Of a DNA stretch of 45,055 nt, positions 33,725 to 45,055 are shown piece by piece. The notes beneath the pieces are model-generated. The model searched no databases. It saw only the letters and a program-made list of their open reading frames with translations, and was not told the origin of the DNA. The first letter of the stretch is position 1, and each line of letters starts with the position of its first letter. The DNA is from Cochliopodium minus (lineage: Eukaryota > Discosea > Himatismenida > Cochliopodiidae). The stretch is from positions 1 through 45,055 of the forward strand of contig JAMYWO010000181.1 of NCBI GenBank assembly GCA_024220525.1. Direction: 5' to 3'. A program made the translations under genes and the position numbers.

Positions 33725-36700
33725 ATGGCGGCCCAAAAGTAAAATCCTATTTTCCCAAAGTCAAATATATTCATAATACTAACAAATAATTGAACATAAT
33801 AGATTCATGCAAAATAGAAAATTTAATTATTCCAACATTAACAATAAATATCTTCAATTTGGAGATTCAGTCTCATTTTCTGTTCCCAAATCAAATGATT
33901 TTATCACATCAGATGGGTAAAATAAATTCGAATATATTTCGTTTTCTCCAAATTATGCATTATTTGAACCTCTCATTCAGATTTATTGATAATCATTGTT
34001 TATTGAAAGAATATGTTCCCCAGAATTATGGAGATTGTATCTTCAAATTCGTTCCCCAAATGAGATATGATCAAGAGGAGATTTTAAATAAGAAATTGGA
34101 GGAAAAGGGAGAGTTGGGAGCGACCGAAGAAAGAATATATGAATTAGGAGATGAAGAATTGATTGCATTATATCAGAGATTTCAGTCTGAGAAAAAAGGT
34201 GAAAGAATTTTTTCAAAATCCCATCATAAAAGCAAAATTTCATTTTATTATATAATATGTTGTGCAAATAAAAATCAACATAAAACTTTATAATCTTTAA
34301 ATCAATAAATTCAAATCAATAACTTTATATTTCACTTTTATATTTGGATTTTTAAATGAATTAAAATTTGTTGATAGACAATGAGAGGGAATTAAATCAT
34401 TGGGAAGGCCAAAATATAAAATACGGCAAAACTATCCAACTTATTCACGTAAAAAGCGGAAAGTTCTTGACAGTGACAAGCAAAGATGTATCAATTCTTG
34501 AAAAGCAAAATTTTTCAATTGTATTGGAGAAGGAAGGATCACAAGGATCAAAGTTTGTTGTTTCTTCAAGATACAAGGTTAATAATTTTACTCAAAAATT
34601 TAATTTATTTGAAATTTTTTTTTTGGTAGATAAGATCTGAAGGTGAAGACATTCACACTGGAGATCAAATTCTTTTGATGAATAAACAATATGGATTGTA
34701 TATGCATATGAGTAAAAAGAGAAACACAACGGGATTTAAAGAGGTAAAGTTTTTTTTTGTTTGTAAAAATTTATTCAATGTATAAAAAATAATTTAAAAA
34801 GATTAATGCTTCTTTGGATCCTACGATTTGGGGAATGATCCCCTTCTCTCCTTTTCTTAAAAGTACTGATAATGATTACATCTGTGCGGGAGATGCAGTA
34901 CAATTGTTTTACATCGAATCTGAAAGAGTTTTGACAAGAACAAACAAAAGAAGATTGCTTTCTGATCCAAAAATAGAATCAACTTCACATTCACTCGATC
35001 TCATATTGGAACTTGAAAAAACAAGTGAAAATAACAGCAATTCTTATTGGTTGATCGAAAATGTGGATGTACATATTGGAGGAAAGCTTTGTTATGGAAA
35101 TCAGATCCGATTTAGACACATTGCCTCTTCTGAATATTTGGCTATGAGATTTGACAAGTATGTCAGTGTTCACTCTGAAAGTGATTCACCAAGAAATGAA
35201 CATAGAGGAACTTTTTCTCTGTACACTACTTTCGAGCCTAATGATGAGAGCGTCTTCACTTTTCAATCTCTTCATCCTGAACACAAGGATGACGCTTACA
35301 TTAGAGGAGGATCACTTGCATGGCACTTGCTGATAAAGAATGTAATTCACAAGAATTACTTGGCTCCTCATTTCGAAGAGAGAGATGTCAAGAGTATCAC
35401 TTTTACTATCTACGAGGAAACTCACCGTGATGATATTAACTCTTTTTGTCTCCTGATGATTCCTAGAGAGGATCTTTCTTATGTTTATGAAAGTTTGGGA
35501 GAAGTCAGGACAATCGAAAAATATTTGCATTTAATTTCTCTTCCAAAGTCTTCTTCTGCTAGAGAAGCTATCCCCAAAGTTGCGAGAACAACTTGTTCCA
35601 AGTTGAAAGTTTTGCTTGAAACTTGCTTGGAGACAAAGTACCAAGACATTCTCAGAGAACAAAACATTTTTGGAATTTTGATCGATATCATAAAGTTTAC
35701 TTTCAATGAGGAGTTTGGCATTTCCATCAAAAGTATTGAAGATCCTATCAATTTTAGTATCGTCAGCATTTGTAAATTATCATTCCAAATTATGGGAAAT
35801 CTCATCAGCGAAAATTTAAAGAACAGGTATTTATTTTATGTTTTATTGTTTTTTTTTTGTTTTTATTTTTATCAATTCAGGGAAGTGCTTTCTAAAGAAT
35901 TCAATTTTATCAAAGAGTATGTGGAGATTTTTAGTGAAGCTAGCGAGACCCTTTTCGAATTGTTGAGAAATAATTCAACCATCCTACAGAACATCACAAA
36001 GGAGGAATGTTTATTCTTCATTGATCACCTGAAAAAAGATGGTAAAATCAACTACGATTCTCCTTACATCAACATCTTTTCCATTTTATGTATCTGTGGA
36101 GGAGAGCCAATACCAGAAAGCCAGGTGATCTTAGTGGAGCATTTTCTTGAATCAGGTGAATTCTTTGTTCCTATTCTCCTTAAAAACGATATTCTTCATG
36201 TTGATTGCTCTTCTGATGGTGTGATCACATTGGAAGATTTCATCATCAAATCAAGTGAGAGTGTTTTGAATTATTTAGCTGTTTCCATCCAATTTCTTGC
36301 TGATGCTTGCTTTGGAAAAAACAAAAAAGCTATAAAGTTGGTAGGTGCAAAGTTGTCCTTCGAGGTAGTCATCAGCTGTATTAAAGACAAAAATCTCCCT
36401 GATGTTCTCAGAACTGCTTTTTGTGATCTTCTTCACAATCTCTACATTTCCACAAACAAAGTAAAAGAAAAGAGGATTTCTTTCACAAAGATATGGTCGA
36501 AATTAACAGAGGAGAAAGAACCAGCAGAGATCTCAAACGAGTATCAACAAGTGAAAGTGATGATCAAATCATTTTTTTCTACAATAGCAGGACAACAAAT
36601 CAAGGAGCTACCTAATGTACGTTTCATCCTTTCTCTCATCAAAGTAGTCAATTCTCTCTTTAACTTTGGTTTTTATTCAACCATCGAAGAGATTGATGAT

Positions 36701-39514
36701 ATCGTGCCTTACCTCGTTAGAATCATTGAATATTTCCCAAAGAAAAAGAGCTCTGTGAAAGAAAAAAACAGTGTTCTTGCTGAAGAGGAAAAGAGAAACA
36801 AACAGCTCGATCGTTTGAAGCATCAGATCTGCGTTGTTTTGGATTTGATCTTTGAAATCAGATTGGATATCAGAATAAATAGCTTAATGTACTTGTCCAA
36901 GAAGAGCTTTGAAGAATCAAAACTTTTATTCGAACAACCTGACAAAGAAACTGTGGAGACGATCAGAAACACAACCAAGATCCTCTCTTTTGAAAAACAT
37001 CAAGAATGGAAAACCCAAAGCTTATCTTCTACTCTCCAAAGATTGATCAAATCCAAAAATTCCAATCTTTCTTCTTTGAGCGCCAAGCTATTCATCAATT
37101 ACTTCAACGAAAAGGAGATCATCATCTCTTCTCTAAAAAATATTCAAATCTTGTTATCTGATACCAGTGTTGAGACATACAAAGATGTCGTAAAAAAGAT
37201 CGATACTTTAAAAAATTTCGTTGGATCTGAGGAATGCAGCACATTGGTAGATTCTGTCATTGAAATCCTCGATAATTTCATCAATCACTGCACATCTGAT
37301 GTAGATAAACTATCAAATCAAAACATCATGTGCAATATGAGGGTACATGAAGCGACAATCGACATTTTGAGCAACAGATACAGCGATCTTGACAAGAGTG
37401 TTGAAAACAAGTTGATCTCTAAATGTCTTGAATTCTTAAGAGAGTTTGTAAGGAAGAATCGTACAAATCAAGAGATTCTTTACAAGAGAGTTGATTTATT
37501 CTTGAATCCAAAACTTTTGTTGATCGAAGCAGGTTCTGATCTCGTTTCCGAAATATTCAGAAACAACACTTTTTGTTGCACACAAGTTACAGAGAGACAA
37601 ATTCAGGCAGTTATCAATGTGATTTCGGCAGGAAACAAACTCCCTAGAATCCTTTCTATATTGAGCATCATCCAATCTGTAAACGGAAAGTTGAACAGAA
37701 GAAATCAAAATCTCGTCATGAAATTGTTTTTGCAAAAGGGAAATCAAGTTTTGATTCTTTTCAACGATCCTGAAAGCAAGATCAAAAGGAACAATCTCAT
37801 CAAACAAGAAGATTACAAAGAGGAAAACAGTTTGTTGAAGTATTACAATGCTCAGCTTGATCTCATCGTCACTTGTATCACTGGAAAGATATTCGAGACA
37901 GAAATCAAAGCGCAAGGTCTTTATTCTTTGGATGATTTCTGTGATCATCTAACAGATCCAATCAACATGAGAGAAACCAAATCGAGAATGATCATGTTTC
38001 TTCTTGAAAGGTAATCAGAAAAATTATATTTCTAAAATTCATCGTTAAAATTTCTTTTTTAGTTTCTTTGAATCTGAAAGGATGTACGAAGGAGTAGAGT
38101 ATGATCCTTCCATTTGGAGAATTTATGAATATTTCAACGATGAAATCTCTTTGCTGTTGGAAAGTGGGGAGATCAGCCAAGATATACAAGATATGAATTT
38201 CACATTCTTCGTTCTCCTCAGAAAATACTTTGAGAAATACTTTTCACCTGATACAGCAGAAAAAGATCAGACTCTGATAGTGAAAAAGATGTTTGATTTG
38301 ATGTTCAGAGTATATGAATCACATAGATACGAGAAACATCCAAAATATAATTATCTCATGCTTGCCCTCAAAGAAATTTTGAAGAGATTGAAAGGATATG
38401 TCGATGATTGGGAGAATAAAATGCAAATCGTGGAAAATCATCTCAAAGAGACCAAAAGCATCAAAATCGAAAACAAAGATAACAAGGATAACAAAGAGAA
38501 GATCCTTGCCAAAGATGTCAATCTCTTCTTCGAAAAATACTCGAAATTGGTCGAAGATTCTTTCGATATTCAAAAGGAAGTAGATATCCTCGCAGATACA
38601 TTCGAAGCTAACTTGGACACAGGCCTTGTGAAAGTGTTGGTGCAACTGGTGACGAAAACAGAGGATCTTTTGGAAGATGATAAACTGGTTGTGAATGTCT
38701 TGAGATCTCTCAACAAAATACTTTACAGAAAAAGCAATGACGAAGAAAAAGAAGAGGAGTTGATGGAGATACTAAAGAAATTGTCTAAACTCGAGCTCGT
38801 GCCTATGTTTTGCAAGCTGATCGCAAGTGATCAAGACAGCATCGTCAACGAAACTTTTGTACTTGCCATCTCTGTGCTTTCTGGCGGAAACGAAGAGCTT
38901 CAAGAACAGATCCTCGAGCACATGAAAAAGAATCTCGACAGTGATTGGTTCTTGAACTTGAAAAACACCATCAGGAAGACTTCCTTGGAGATAAAAGATC
39001 TTCAATCTCTCACCGAAAGAGAAAGCCTTTCATTTATGAAAGAGAAAATCAAGTTTTACTCGACCTTCCTCAAGAATCTCTTCAGATTTCTCCAACTCCT
39101 TTGCGAGGGACATTACAGTGGCCTACAAAACTATCTGAGAGTCCAAACCGAGAACAACAAGTCAATCGATCTCATCTACGAAACCGTCAACTGTATCGAG
39201 AGTTTTACGGAACAACATATCACGGATGATGTGATCCCTGCCATCATCCAGATGTACACTTCTTTGACCGAGTTCATCCAGGGTCCTTGTTCCGAGAATC
39301 AGCTTTCTCTCATCAGCACCAAGCTCAGCGAGAGATCCAACATGCTCCTTTCTTTCACTTTCCCTAACCTCAAAGATCAAGATCTTGTCATTACTTTACA
39401 TGAAGAAACGTTACTAACTCTTTTGTCTCTTTTGGAGGGAATGTCAAGGTAAAAATTTTTTATTTTTTTATTTATTAGAAATATTTTTATTTTTTGTTTT
39501 TGTTTTTATTTTTA

Positions 39515-39545
<31 letters not shown>

Positions 39546-42500
39546 TTTAATTATTTTTGTTTTCATTTTTTTTTTTATTTTATTTTTATTTTTTATTTTA
39601 TTTTATTTTTTAATTATTTTTGTTTTCATTTTTTTTTTATTTTTATTTTTATTTTTTATTGTACTTACAAATTATTATTAATTAATATTTTTTTGTAGCC
39701 CTTTGATTGCAGAACATTTAATTCATACTCTTGACTTTAAACTTTTGAGAAAGAACTTGGACAACTTATGCACCAATCCAAAAAAATACAAAAAACTTTC
39801 TCACAGATACTTTGTCTTGATGAAAACTTTGATGGATTTTGAAAGGGGTAATTTTTATAATTAATTTTTAATTTTTTTTGAATTTATTTATTTTTTATTT
39901 TATTCTTATTTCATTATTTTTTATTTTATTTTATTTAATTATTTATATTTTATGTATTTTTTTATTGAGATAATTTTTAAATAATTTAATTTTTTATTTT
40001 TTATTTTTTAGAAAATAAATTGGAAAACAAAGTAAAGCTCGAAAAATGTCAAGGATATACTGAGTTGAATGATAAGACGGGAACGATAGAAATATTGAGA
40101 AACGAAAAGTTGGAAAGAGTTTATTTTCCCATTCCCAACAGATACAGGGAAAAGAAAGTATCCACCCAAATAGATTTGCATGACAATAGGAAAAAGCAAA
40201 TAAGTAAAAAAAACAAATCGAAAAAATCATTTAAAATAAAAAAAAATAACACATAAATATTTAAAAAATAAAAAAAAATATTCAATAAAAAATAAATAAA
40301 TTGATGAAAACAAAAAAAAGAAAAAAATTAAACCAAAATTTAAAATAAGATTGAAAAATTAATTTAAAATTAAAAATTATAAAATAAAAAAAAAATTATT
40401 TATAGTAAATTCAAATAAAAATTTTTTTTTTTTTTTGAAAAAACAAGTTTACAGTGCGAAAAGAACAACTCAACAACAAAAGATAGAAGATTTCTTCAAA
40501 CAAGCAGCACAACTGGCACAAGAAATAGACCATCAAGAAATGTTAGAAAAGAACCCCATCTACTCCAAATTCATCGACAACTTCAACGTGATGACCAACT
40601 TTTCTTTCTTCGTTGCGATCGTCATCAATTTGTTTTGCGTTTCCTTTTACTACGTCCCTTCTGGTAGCTCGGAGGCTGTGAAGGACGTTGTGATGGATGA
40701 TTTTGCTTATTTTCTCGCTTATTTGTTGTGTCTCATCCAGTTTGGTGTTTCCTCCATCATTCTCTTTACTCAGGTAAAAACTAATTGATTTTAAAATAAC
40801 AAAGTGTAATTAAACACAAAATGTCAAAAAAAATCAAATAAATAAAATTAATAAAATAATAAAATAAATTCATTTCAATTAAAATAAAAAATTGAAATAA
40901 AAAACCAATACAGTAAATAAAAGAAATAAAAGAAATAAAATAAAAAAAATATAAAAATAGATAAATTCAATACAAATATAACAAAGTGTAATTAAACACA
41001 AAATGTCAAAAAAAATCAAATAAAAATAATTAATAAATAAAAAAATTAAAAATTAAAAAATAAAAATTGAAATAAAAAATTGAAAGAAAAAAATAATTAA
41101 GTAAATAAATAAATAATAAATAAATAATAAATAAAAATAATAAATATAGGTTCTATCTACTTGGAAATCGGTGATAATGAGGAGATGGTCAGAAAACAAA
41201 GAAGAAGAAGAAGAAGAAGCAGATAAAGAAGGAGGAGAAGAGCAAGAGAAAGGAGGAGGAGGAGGAGGAGAAGCAAGTATAAAGAAAAGGGAGCCCACCC
41301 AGAAGGAGCTTGACCAAAAAGCAATCAGGAAGGGGAGGTTTCCGAAAAGCACCAAGGCTCGTCTCATCTCCATCTACTACCTTCTCGCCGACCCCTACAT
41401 TTTGTACCGCATCCTCTATTTTTTCACTGCTTTGGCTTCTGTCACTTTGAGTCACGGTCCTTTGTTCATTGTCTTCCATTTGTTTGATGTTGTCATCAAA
41501 TCTTCTTTGTTGAAGTATGTCCTTAAGTCCGTCACAGAGAATTGGTTGCAAGTAAAAAAAAAAATATTTTTTAATTTTTTTTAAAAATTATTTGATAATT
41601 TTTTTTTAAATATTTTTTTTAAATTTTTTTAAATATTTTTTAATTTTTTTTATTATTTAAATATTTTGAGTTAAACAATTTTTTGATTTTTAATTTTAAT
41701 TTATGTTTTATTCGTAAAAAATATTTTTTAGATTTTATGGAATTATTTTTATTTTATTTTATATTTTATATTTTTATATTTATTTTTTTTTGAATATTAT
41801 AGCTTGTTTTGACAGCTTTGCTTGCGATAGTGGTAGTTTACATTTATGCGATCATTGGATTCGTCTTCTTCAGAGAAAGATTCGAGCGTGAAGATGGAGA
41901 GATCATCTGTGAGTCCCTTTTGATGTGTTTGGTCACCATCGTGGTATGTTCCATTCTATTTCCTCTTAAAAAAAAAAAAAATTTTTTAAATATTTTTTAA
42001 ATTTTTTTTTTTTAAAAAATAAAAAAGAATGAAGGTTTGAGACAAGGAGGAGGTAAATCTATTTTTCGTTTTTCCTATTTTTAATAAATTAAAATTATTT
42101 TTCATAAATTTTTTAAGATTTGATCAATTTGTTTATTTTTAATTTTAATATTTTTTATTTTTATTTCTTAATTACTTTTATTTTTTTTTATTTATCAATT
42201 TAATTAATATTTTCAATGTTTAATATAAATTTAAATTTTTATTAAATTTATTTTTTCATTATTTATTTTTTAATTTTGGTTTAATTTAAAATTAAAACTA
42301 AATTTATTTTAATTTTTTAATTAAATTATTTTAATATTTTTTTTATTTAAAATCTTTTAAAATTGATCATAATTTTATTTTCACTTTTTTAATAATTATT
42401 TTTTTTAAAAAAAAAAAACAAGGGGTGGGAGACATTTTGAAAGCACCAAAGTGGAAAGAACACAACGTGGCAACCAGAATAATTTACGACGCAACTTTCT

Positions 42501-43986
42501 TCTTCTTGGTGATCGTCATCCTCCTCAACATCATCTTCGGCATCATCATCGACACCTTTGGGGAACTCAGATCACAGGCGCAAGCTATTGAGGAGGATAT
42601 AGAGAATGTCTGTTTTGTTTGTGGGGTTGAGAGACATCGTTTTGACAATGAGGCTTCTGGTTTTGAGAAACATATCAAGGAAGATCACAATATTTGGTAA
42701 AAAAGCTTTTTCAAAAAAAATATTATTTTTGTATTTTAAAAATAAAAATTATTATATAAAAAAAACCAAAATTAAAAATCAAAATAAAAAATACAATTAA
42801 ATAAAAATAATAAATGATAACCAAATAAAAATGAAAAATAAGAATAAAAAATAAAAAATAAAAAAACCAAAATAAAAAATCAAAATAAAAAAATAAAAAA
42901 TACAATTTAATAAAAATAATACAATTAAATAAAAATAAAAATAAAATAAATTAATCATAAATAAAAAAATAAAACAAAAATAAAATTAATCATAAAAAAA
43001 AAATAAAAAAAAAATAAAAATAATAAATAAAAAATAAAAAATCATTTTGTTAAAAATTTTTTTTAAAAGGTACTACATGTATTTCATTGTTCATTTGAAA
43101 AAGACACCAGAAACAGAGTACACAGGCCCAGAGTCCTATGTGAGGGAAATGTACGACAAAAACCAGCTCGACTGGGTTCCCGCCCTCGCCGCCCTCTGCC
43201 TCGAGAAAGAAGAGCCCAAAGACAAACTAGAAATGTTAGAAGAAGAGTTTTTAAAGTTGAAAAACGAAATTATTCTCAACAGAGAATTCGTTAAAGATCA
43301 ATTTTTCAAATTAAAATCTCCTGTTCCTCCTCTTTCTACAAGTAATAGTTCAAGTGGCTCGGATCATCCTCATTCTAGTCCTTATGAGGTTCATCCTCCT
43401 GAGAAGCCTAGTCTTCGTAGTAGGTTGTCTTCTCATCTTCATCCTACTAAAGGAAATACTGGTAAATAAATAAATATTTTTTTCATTTATTTTTAAATGC
43501 AAATAAATTATTTATTTTTATCATAATTTTTCATAATTTTAAAATTATTTAATCTATATTTCATTTTTAAATTAATTTTTTCAATTTTTATTTTGAAAAG
43601 GAACAATCACCACCCAAACTTCTCTGAATTTAAACTTCAACCAAAATTTCCCAACAACAACCAGCAGCACACTATCAGAAATCCCATCACAAATTAACTC
43701 ATTGGAAAAATTCGCTAAAGAGTTCTGGTTAGAAAACTTTCACCATCAGTTGCTTGCTCCTTGGTCGTCTTTTTCCTCTTCTTTTTCTCTTCTCTTTCAA
43801 AGATCCCTTTCCGTTGACAAATCAGAGGCTGAACTTATTGTTGTTGGACTCAAACCTCGCCTTGATCTATATTTTGACAACACCAATCCCCAAAAGTTTG
43901 CCAGTCTTTTGGGTGGTCTTTCTTTGCCTCTTTTTTTAGAAAAAGAATATAAAGAATATCTTTCTCATCAACAACACATAAATTAA
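33725..43986 (+). CDS. ITPR: Inositol 1,4,5-trisphosphate receptor (IP3-gated ER Ca2+ channel)
   Basis: About 16 exons give roughly 2,500 residues (animal IP3Rs about 2,700). The N-terminus has the suppressor/MIR region (KYLQFGDSVSFSVP, YGDCIFKFVPQMRY, GKTIQLIHVKSGKFLTV, CAGDAVQLFYIESERVLTR), then a large helical region with RIH-type segments (about 34802-39450). The channel follows: TGTIEILRN and FPIPNRYRE, a first TM helix in NFSFFVAIVINLFCVSFYY, further TM helices, filter NEGLRQGGGVGD and pore helix FFFLVIVILLNIIFGIIIDTF. The zinc-finger linker CFVCGVERHRFDNE...H-x4-H and TEYTGPESYV are diagnostic. A Glu- then Gly-rich insert lies between TM segments (41201-41275). The first coding exon is 14 nt (MAAQ) and the filter exon 25 nt. 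A 54-nt intron at 35827-35880 keeps the frame if retained. The Ser/Pro-rich C-terminus and last exon look lineage specific. Confidence 0.93.
40798..41028. repeat. Direct repeat of about 50 bp inside an IP3-receptor intron
   Basis: The segment AACAAAGTGTAATTAAACAC with the following about 30 bases occurs at about 40799 and again at about 40980. It lies within one intron and has no visible coding role. Confidence 0.8.
42028..42052 (+). other. 25-nt microexon encoding the IP3-receptor selectivity filter
   Basis: Between introns of about 84 and 370 nt, the exon reads AAT GAA GGT TTG AGA CAA GGA GGA G and encodes NEGLRQGG plus the first base of the next Gly. Flanks are AG before and GTAAAT after. 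Without it the channel would lose the GGGVGD filter. Confidence 0.85.
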
Positions 43987-44042
43987 ATTTTTAAAAAAAT
44001 TATTCACTTTTTGAAAGTTTTTTTTTAATCAGTTAAATTATT

Positions 44043-44633
44043 CTAAAGAGAAAATTTTATAACAATATGTTGGAGAGGTTTTGGAAGTTTTATTTTATTG
44101 GAAAGCAACTCTTTGGAATGTTTCAAACACAACAAGAAAAACAAAACAGTTTCCCTGAATTTTTTCCCAAATAATTTATGATTAAGTATTGACCATTCCT
44201 AATTTTTTTTAAATTTTAGTTTGAATTAATAAGTTCATAAATTTAAAAACTAATTAAATTACTGTTCTGATTTGGTGTCCATGCATTAGTTTTAAATTAT
44301 CAAAATCAAGTTTAACCAAGTCATATATTTCCTCGCATTCTCCATTACCCATTTGACCATTGGCTCCACGCCCACAAATAAATATTTCTTTGTTTTCTAA
44401 ATAAAAAAAAATAAAATAAAGGAATGAAATAAAAAAAATAAATAAAATAAAAATAAAAAAAAATCATAAAAAAATAACTTTACTAAGAAAAACAGAATGA
44501 TCGAATCCAGTTGTAATATATGAAATATTTGAAAGAATAGTTTTAGTGAATAAAGGGTTTTTAGTCTCATGATCGCCTCCCAAAGGAATTTGACCATAAT
44601 AGTTAAATCCACATCCATAAACATCTCCTTCAT
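44043..44633 (-). CDS. RCC1-repeat protein E, 3' part (exons 8-10)
   Basis: Three exons on minus match exons 8, 9 and 10 of gene B in order and phase: EGDVYGCGFNYYGQIPLG (44633-about 44480), ENKEIFICGRGANGQMGNG (about 44396-44268) and, after an intron, a terminal exon with FRETVLFFLLCLKHSKELL and NKIKLPKPLQHIVIKFSL, ending TAG at 44043. The stop lies 56 bp from the end of the converging IP3-receptor gene. Exons 1-7 are absent: to the right the sequence goes into A/T microsatellite and then an exon of an unrelated transporter. The missing exons are exactly those present in gene A at the other end of the window. Confidence 0.85.
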
Positions 44634-44711
44634 CTTTAATATTAAAAATTAAAAATTAATAAATAAAAAAATATTATGAGAATAAAATGAATAAAATAAA
44701 AAAATAAAAAA

Positions 44712-44800
44712 TACTTTTTAAAAAAAAAATAAAAATAAAAAATAAAAAATAAAAAATAAAAAATAAAAAATAAAAAATAAAAAATAATAAATAAAAAATA
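44712..44800. repeat. (TA6)n microsatellite
   Basis: About ten units of period 7 (AAAAAAT), the reverse complement of the tract that ends the window. It lies at the break between RCC1-E and the transporter exon. Confidence 0.85.
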
Positions 44801-44825
44801 AAAAAATGAAAAATAATAATTTTAC

Positions 44826-44968
44826 CAAGGTATGGGTCCCATTCCAAAATTAAAAAGAATGCAAAACAAAAGAATGAGAGCCAAGCAACTCCACCCTTGG
44901 AATGTGCTCGAAATCAATCCCTTTTCATTAAGCTTGAAAAAAGTACCAATCAATGCGACAGATGTCCC
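44826..44968 (-). CDS. Single exon of an MFS sugar transporter (GLUT-like)
   Basis: On minus, about 47 codons read GTSVALIGTFFKL, then SCLALILLFCILFNFGMGPI followed by PW and a GTAAAA donor that splits the Trp codon. This is the TM9-TM10 region of major-facilitator sugar porters, where G-x-GPIPW is a family signature in TM10. The acceptor side is near 44968. Neither the exon before nor the one after (expected to continue ...V.E.FP) is in the window: microsatellites flank it on both sides. It is either a fragment of a real gene whose rest lies elsewhere or a piece misplaced by assembly. Confidence 0.7.
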
Positions 44969-44989
44969 TTCGAAAGAATTTATTTTTTA

Positions 44990-45055
44990 TTATTTTATTT
45001 TTTATTTTTTATTTTTTATTTTTTATTTTTTATTTTTTATTTTTTATTTTTTATT
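44990..45055. repeat. (T6A)n microsatellite at the window end
   Basis: About eight units of TTTTTTA reach the last base. The same unit occurs at 16700-16780, so it is more likely an intronic microsatellite where assembly stopped than a telomere. Confidence 0.8.

Noticed and set aside
44990-45055. Terminal (T6A)n tract as a telomere
   Set aside because: The same unit is found internally at 16700-16780 and inverted at 44712-44800, and known telomere repeats contain G; an intronic microsatellite is simpler.

Overview
The window is nuclear DNA from a unicellular eukaryote with a very AT-rich, intron-dense genome. Nearly every gene is cut by short GT-AG introns made of A/T homopolymers, the standard stop codons fit, and the products are eukaryotic (ER BiP with an HDEL tail, TFIID subunit TAF2, proteasome chaperone PSMG4, IP3 receptor, PINCH-type LIM protein, tRNA-Asp). 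I cannot name the species. An amoeboid protist, possibly an anaerobic metamonad amoeba such as Anaeramoeba, is a guess from the style of the gene set. The unusual length (45,055 bp) and ends that fall inside introns or microsatellites suggest a whole contig. It has one single-N join (16781) and one 100-N gap (24172-24271).

Layout: (1) 1-4.0 kb, the 5' part of an RCC1-repeat gene (A) plus two broken copies of an RCC1 gene boundary carrying a CaaX-like tail, all on the minus strand; (2) 4.15-9.8 kb, TAF2 (minus); (3) 10.3-12.5 kb, BiP; (4) 12.6-18.8 kb, three more RCC1-repeat genes (B complete, C and D both cut at the N join), with a tRNA-Asp between B and C; (5) 19.3-25.1 kb, an ankyrin+SET protein, an ALKBH1 dioxygenase, two small secreted cysteine-containing proteins (one with a His/Asp-rich repeat tail) and PSMG4; (6) 25.6-32.3 kb, an acidic repeat protein, a type I membrane protein pairing an alkaline-phosphatase-like lumenal motif with an ATP6AP2-like tail, a five-LIM PINCH homologue and a minisatellite-containing protein; (7) 32.6-33.6 kb, a broken gene of unknown function; (8) 33.7-44.0 kb, a complete IP3 receptor of about 2,500 residues; (9) 44.0-45.06 kb, the last three exons of another RCC1 gene (E) and one stray exon of a sugar transporter.

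Most genes are housekeeping. ER/Ca2+ functions recur (BiP, IP3 receptor, a possible V-ATPase accessory protein), but nothing in the sequence shows that they are co-regulated. The least ordinary features are a local RCC1-repeat family that is turning over by duplication and truncation; runs of extremely short exons (8, 12, 13, 14, 22 and 24 nt in RCC1 genes; 14 and 25 nt in the IP3 receptor, where the 25-nt exon encodes the ion selectivity filter); several GC-AG introns; and A/T microsatellites at every place where a gene is cut, which points to assembly joins or real rearrangement at those sites. Several genes carry one-base frameshifts at homopolymers that may be sequencing errors.
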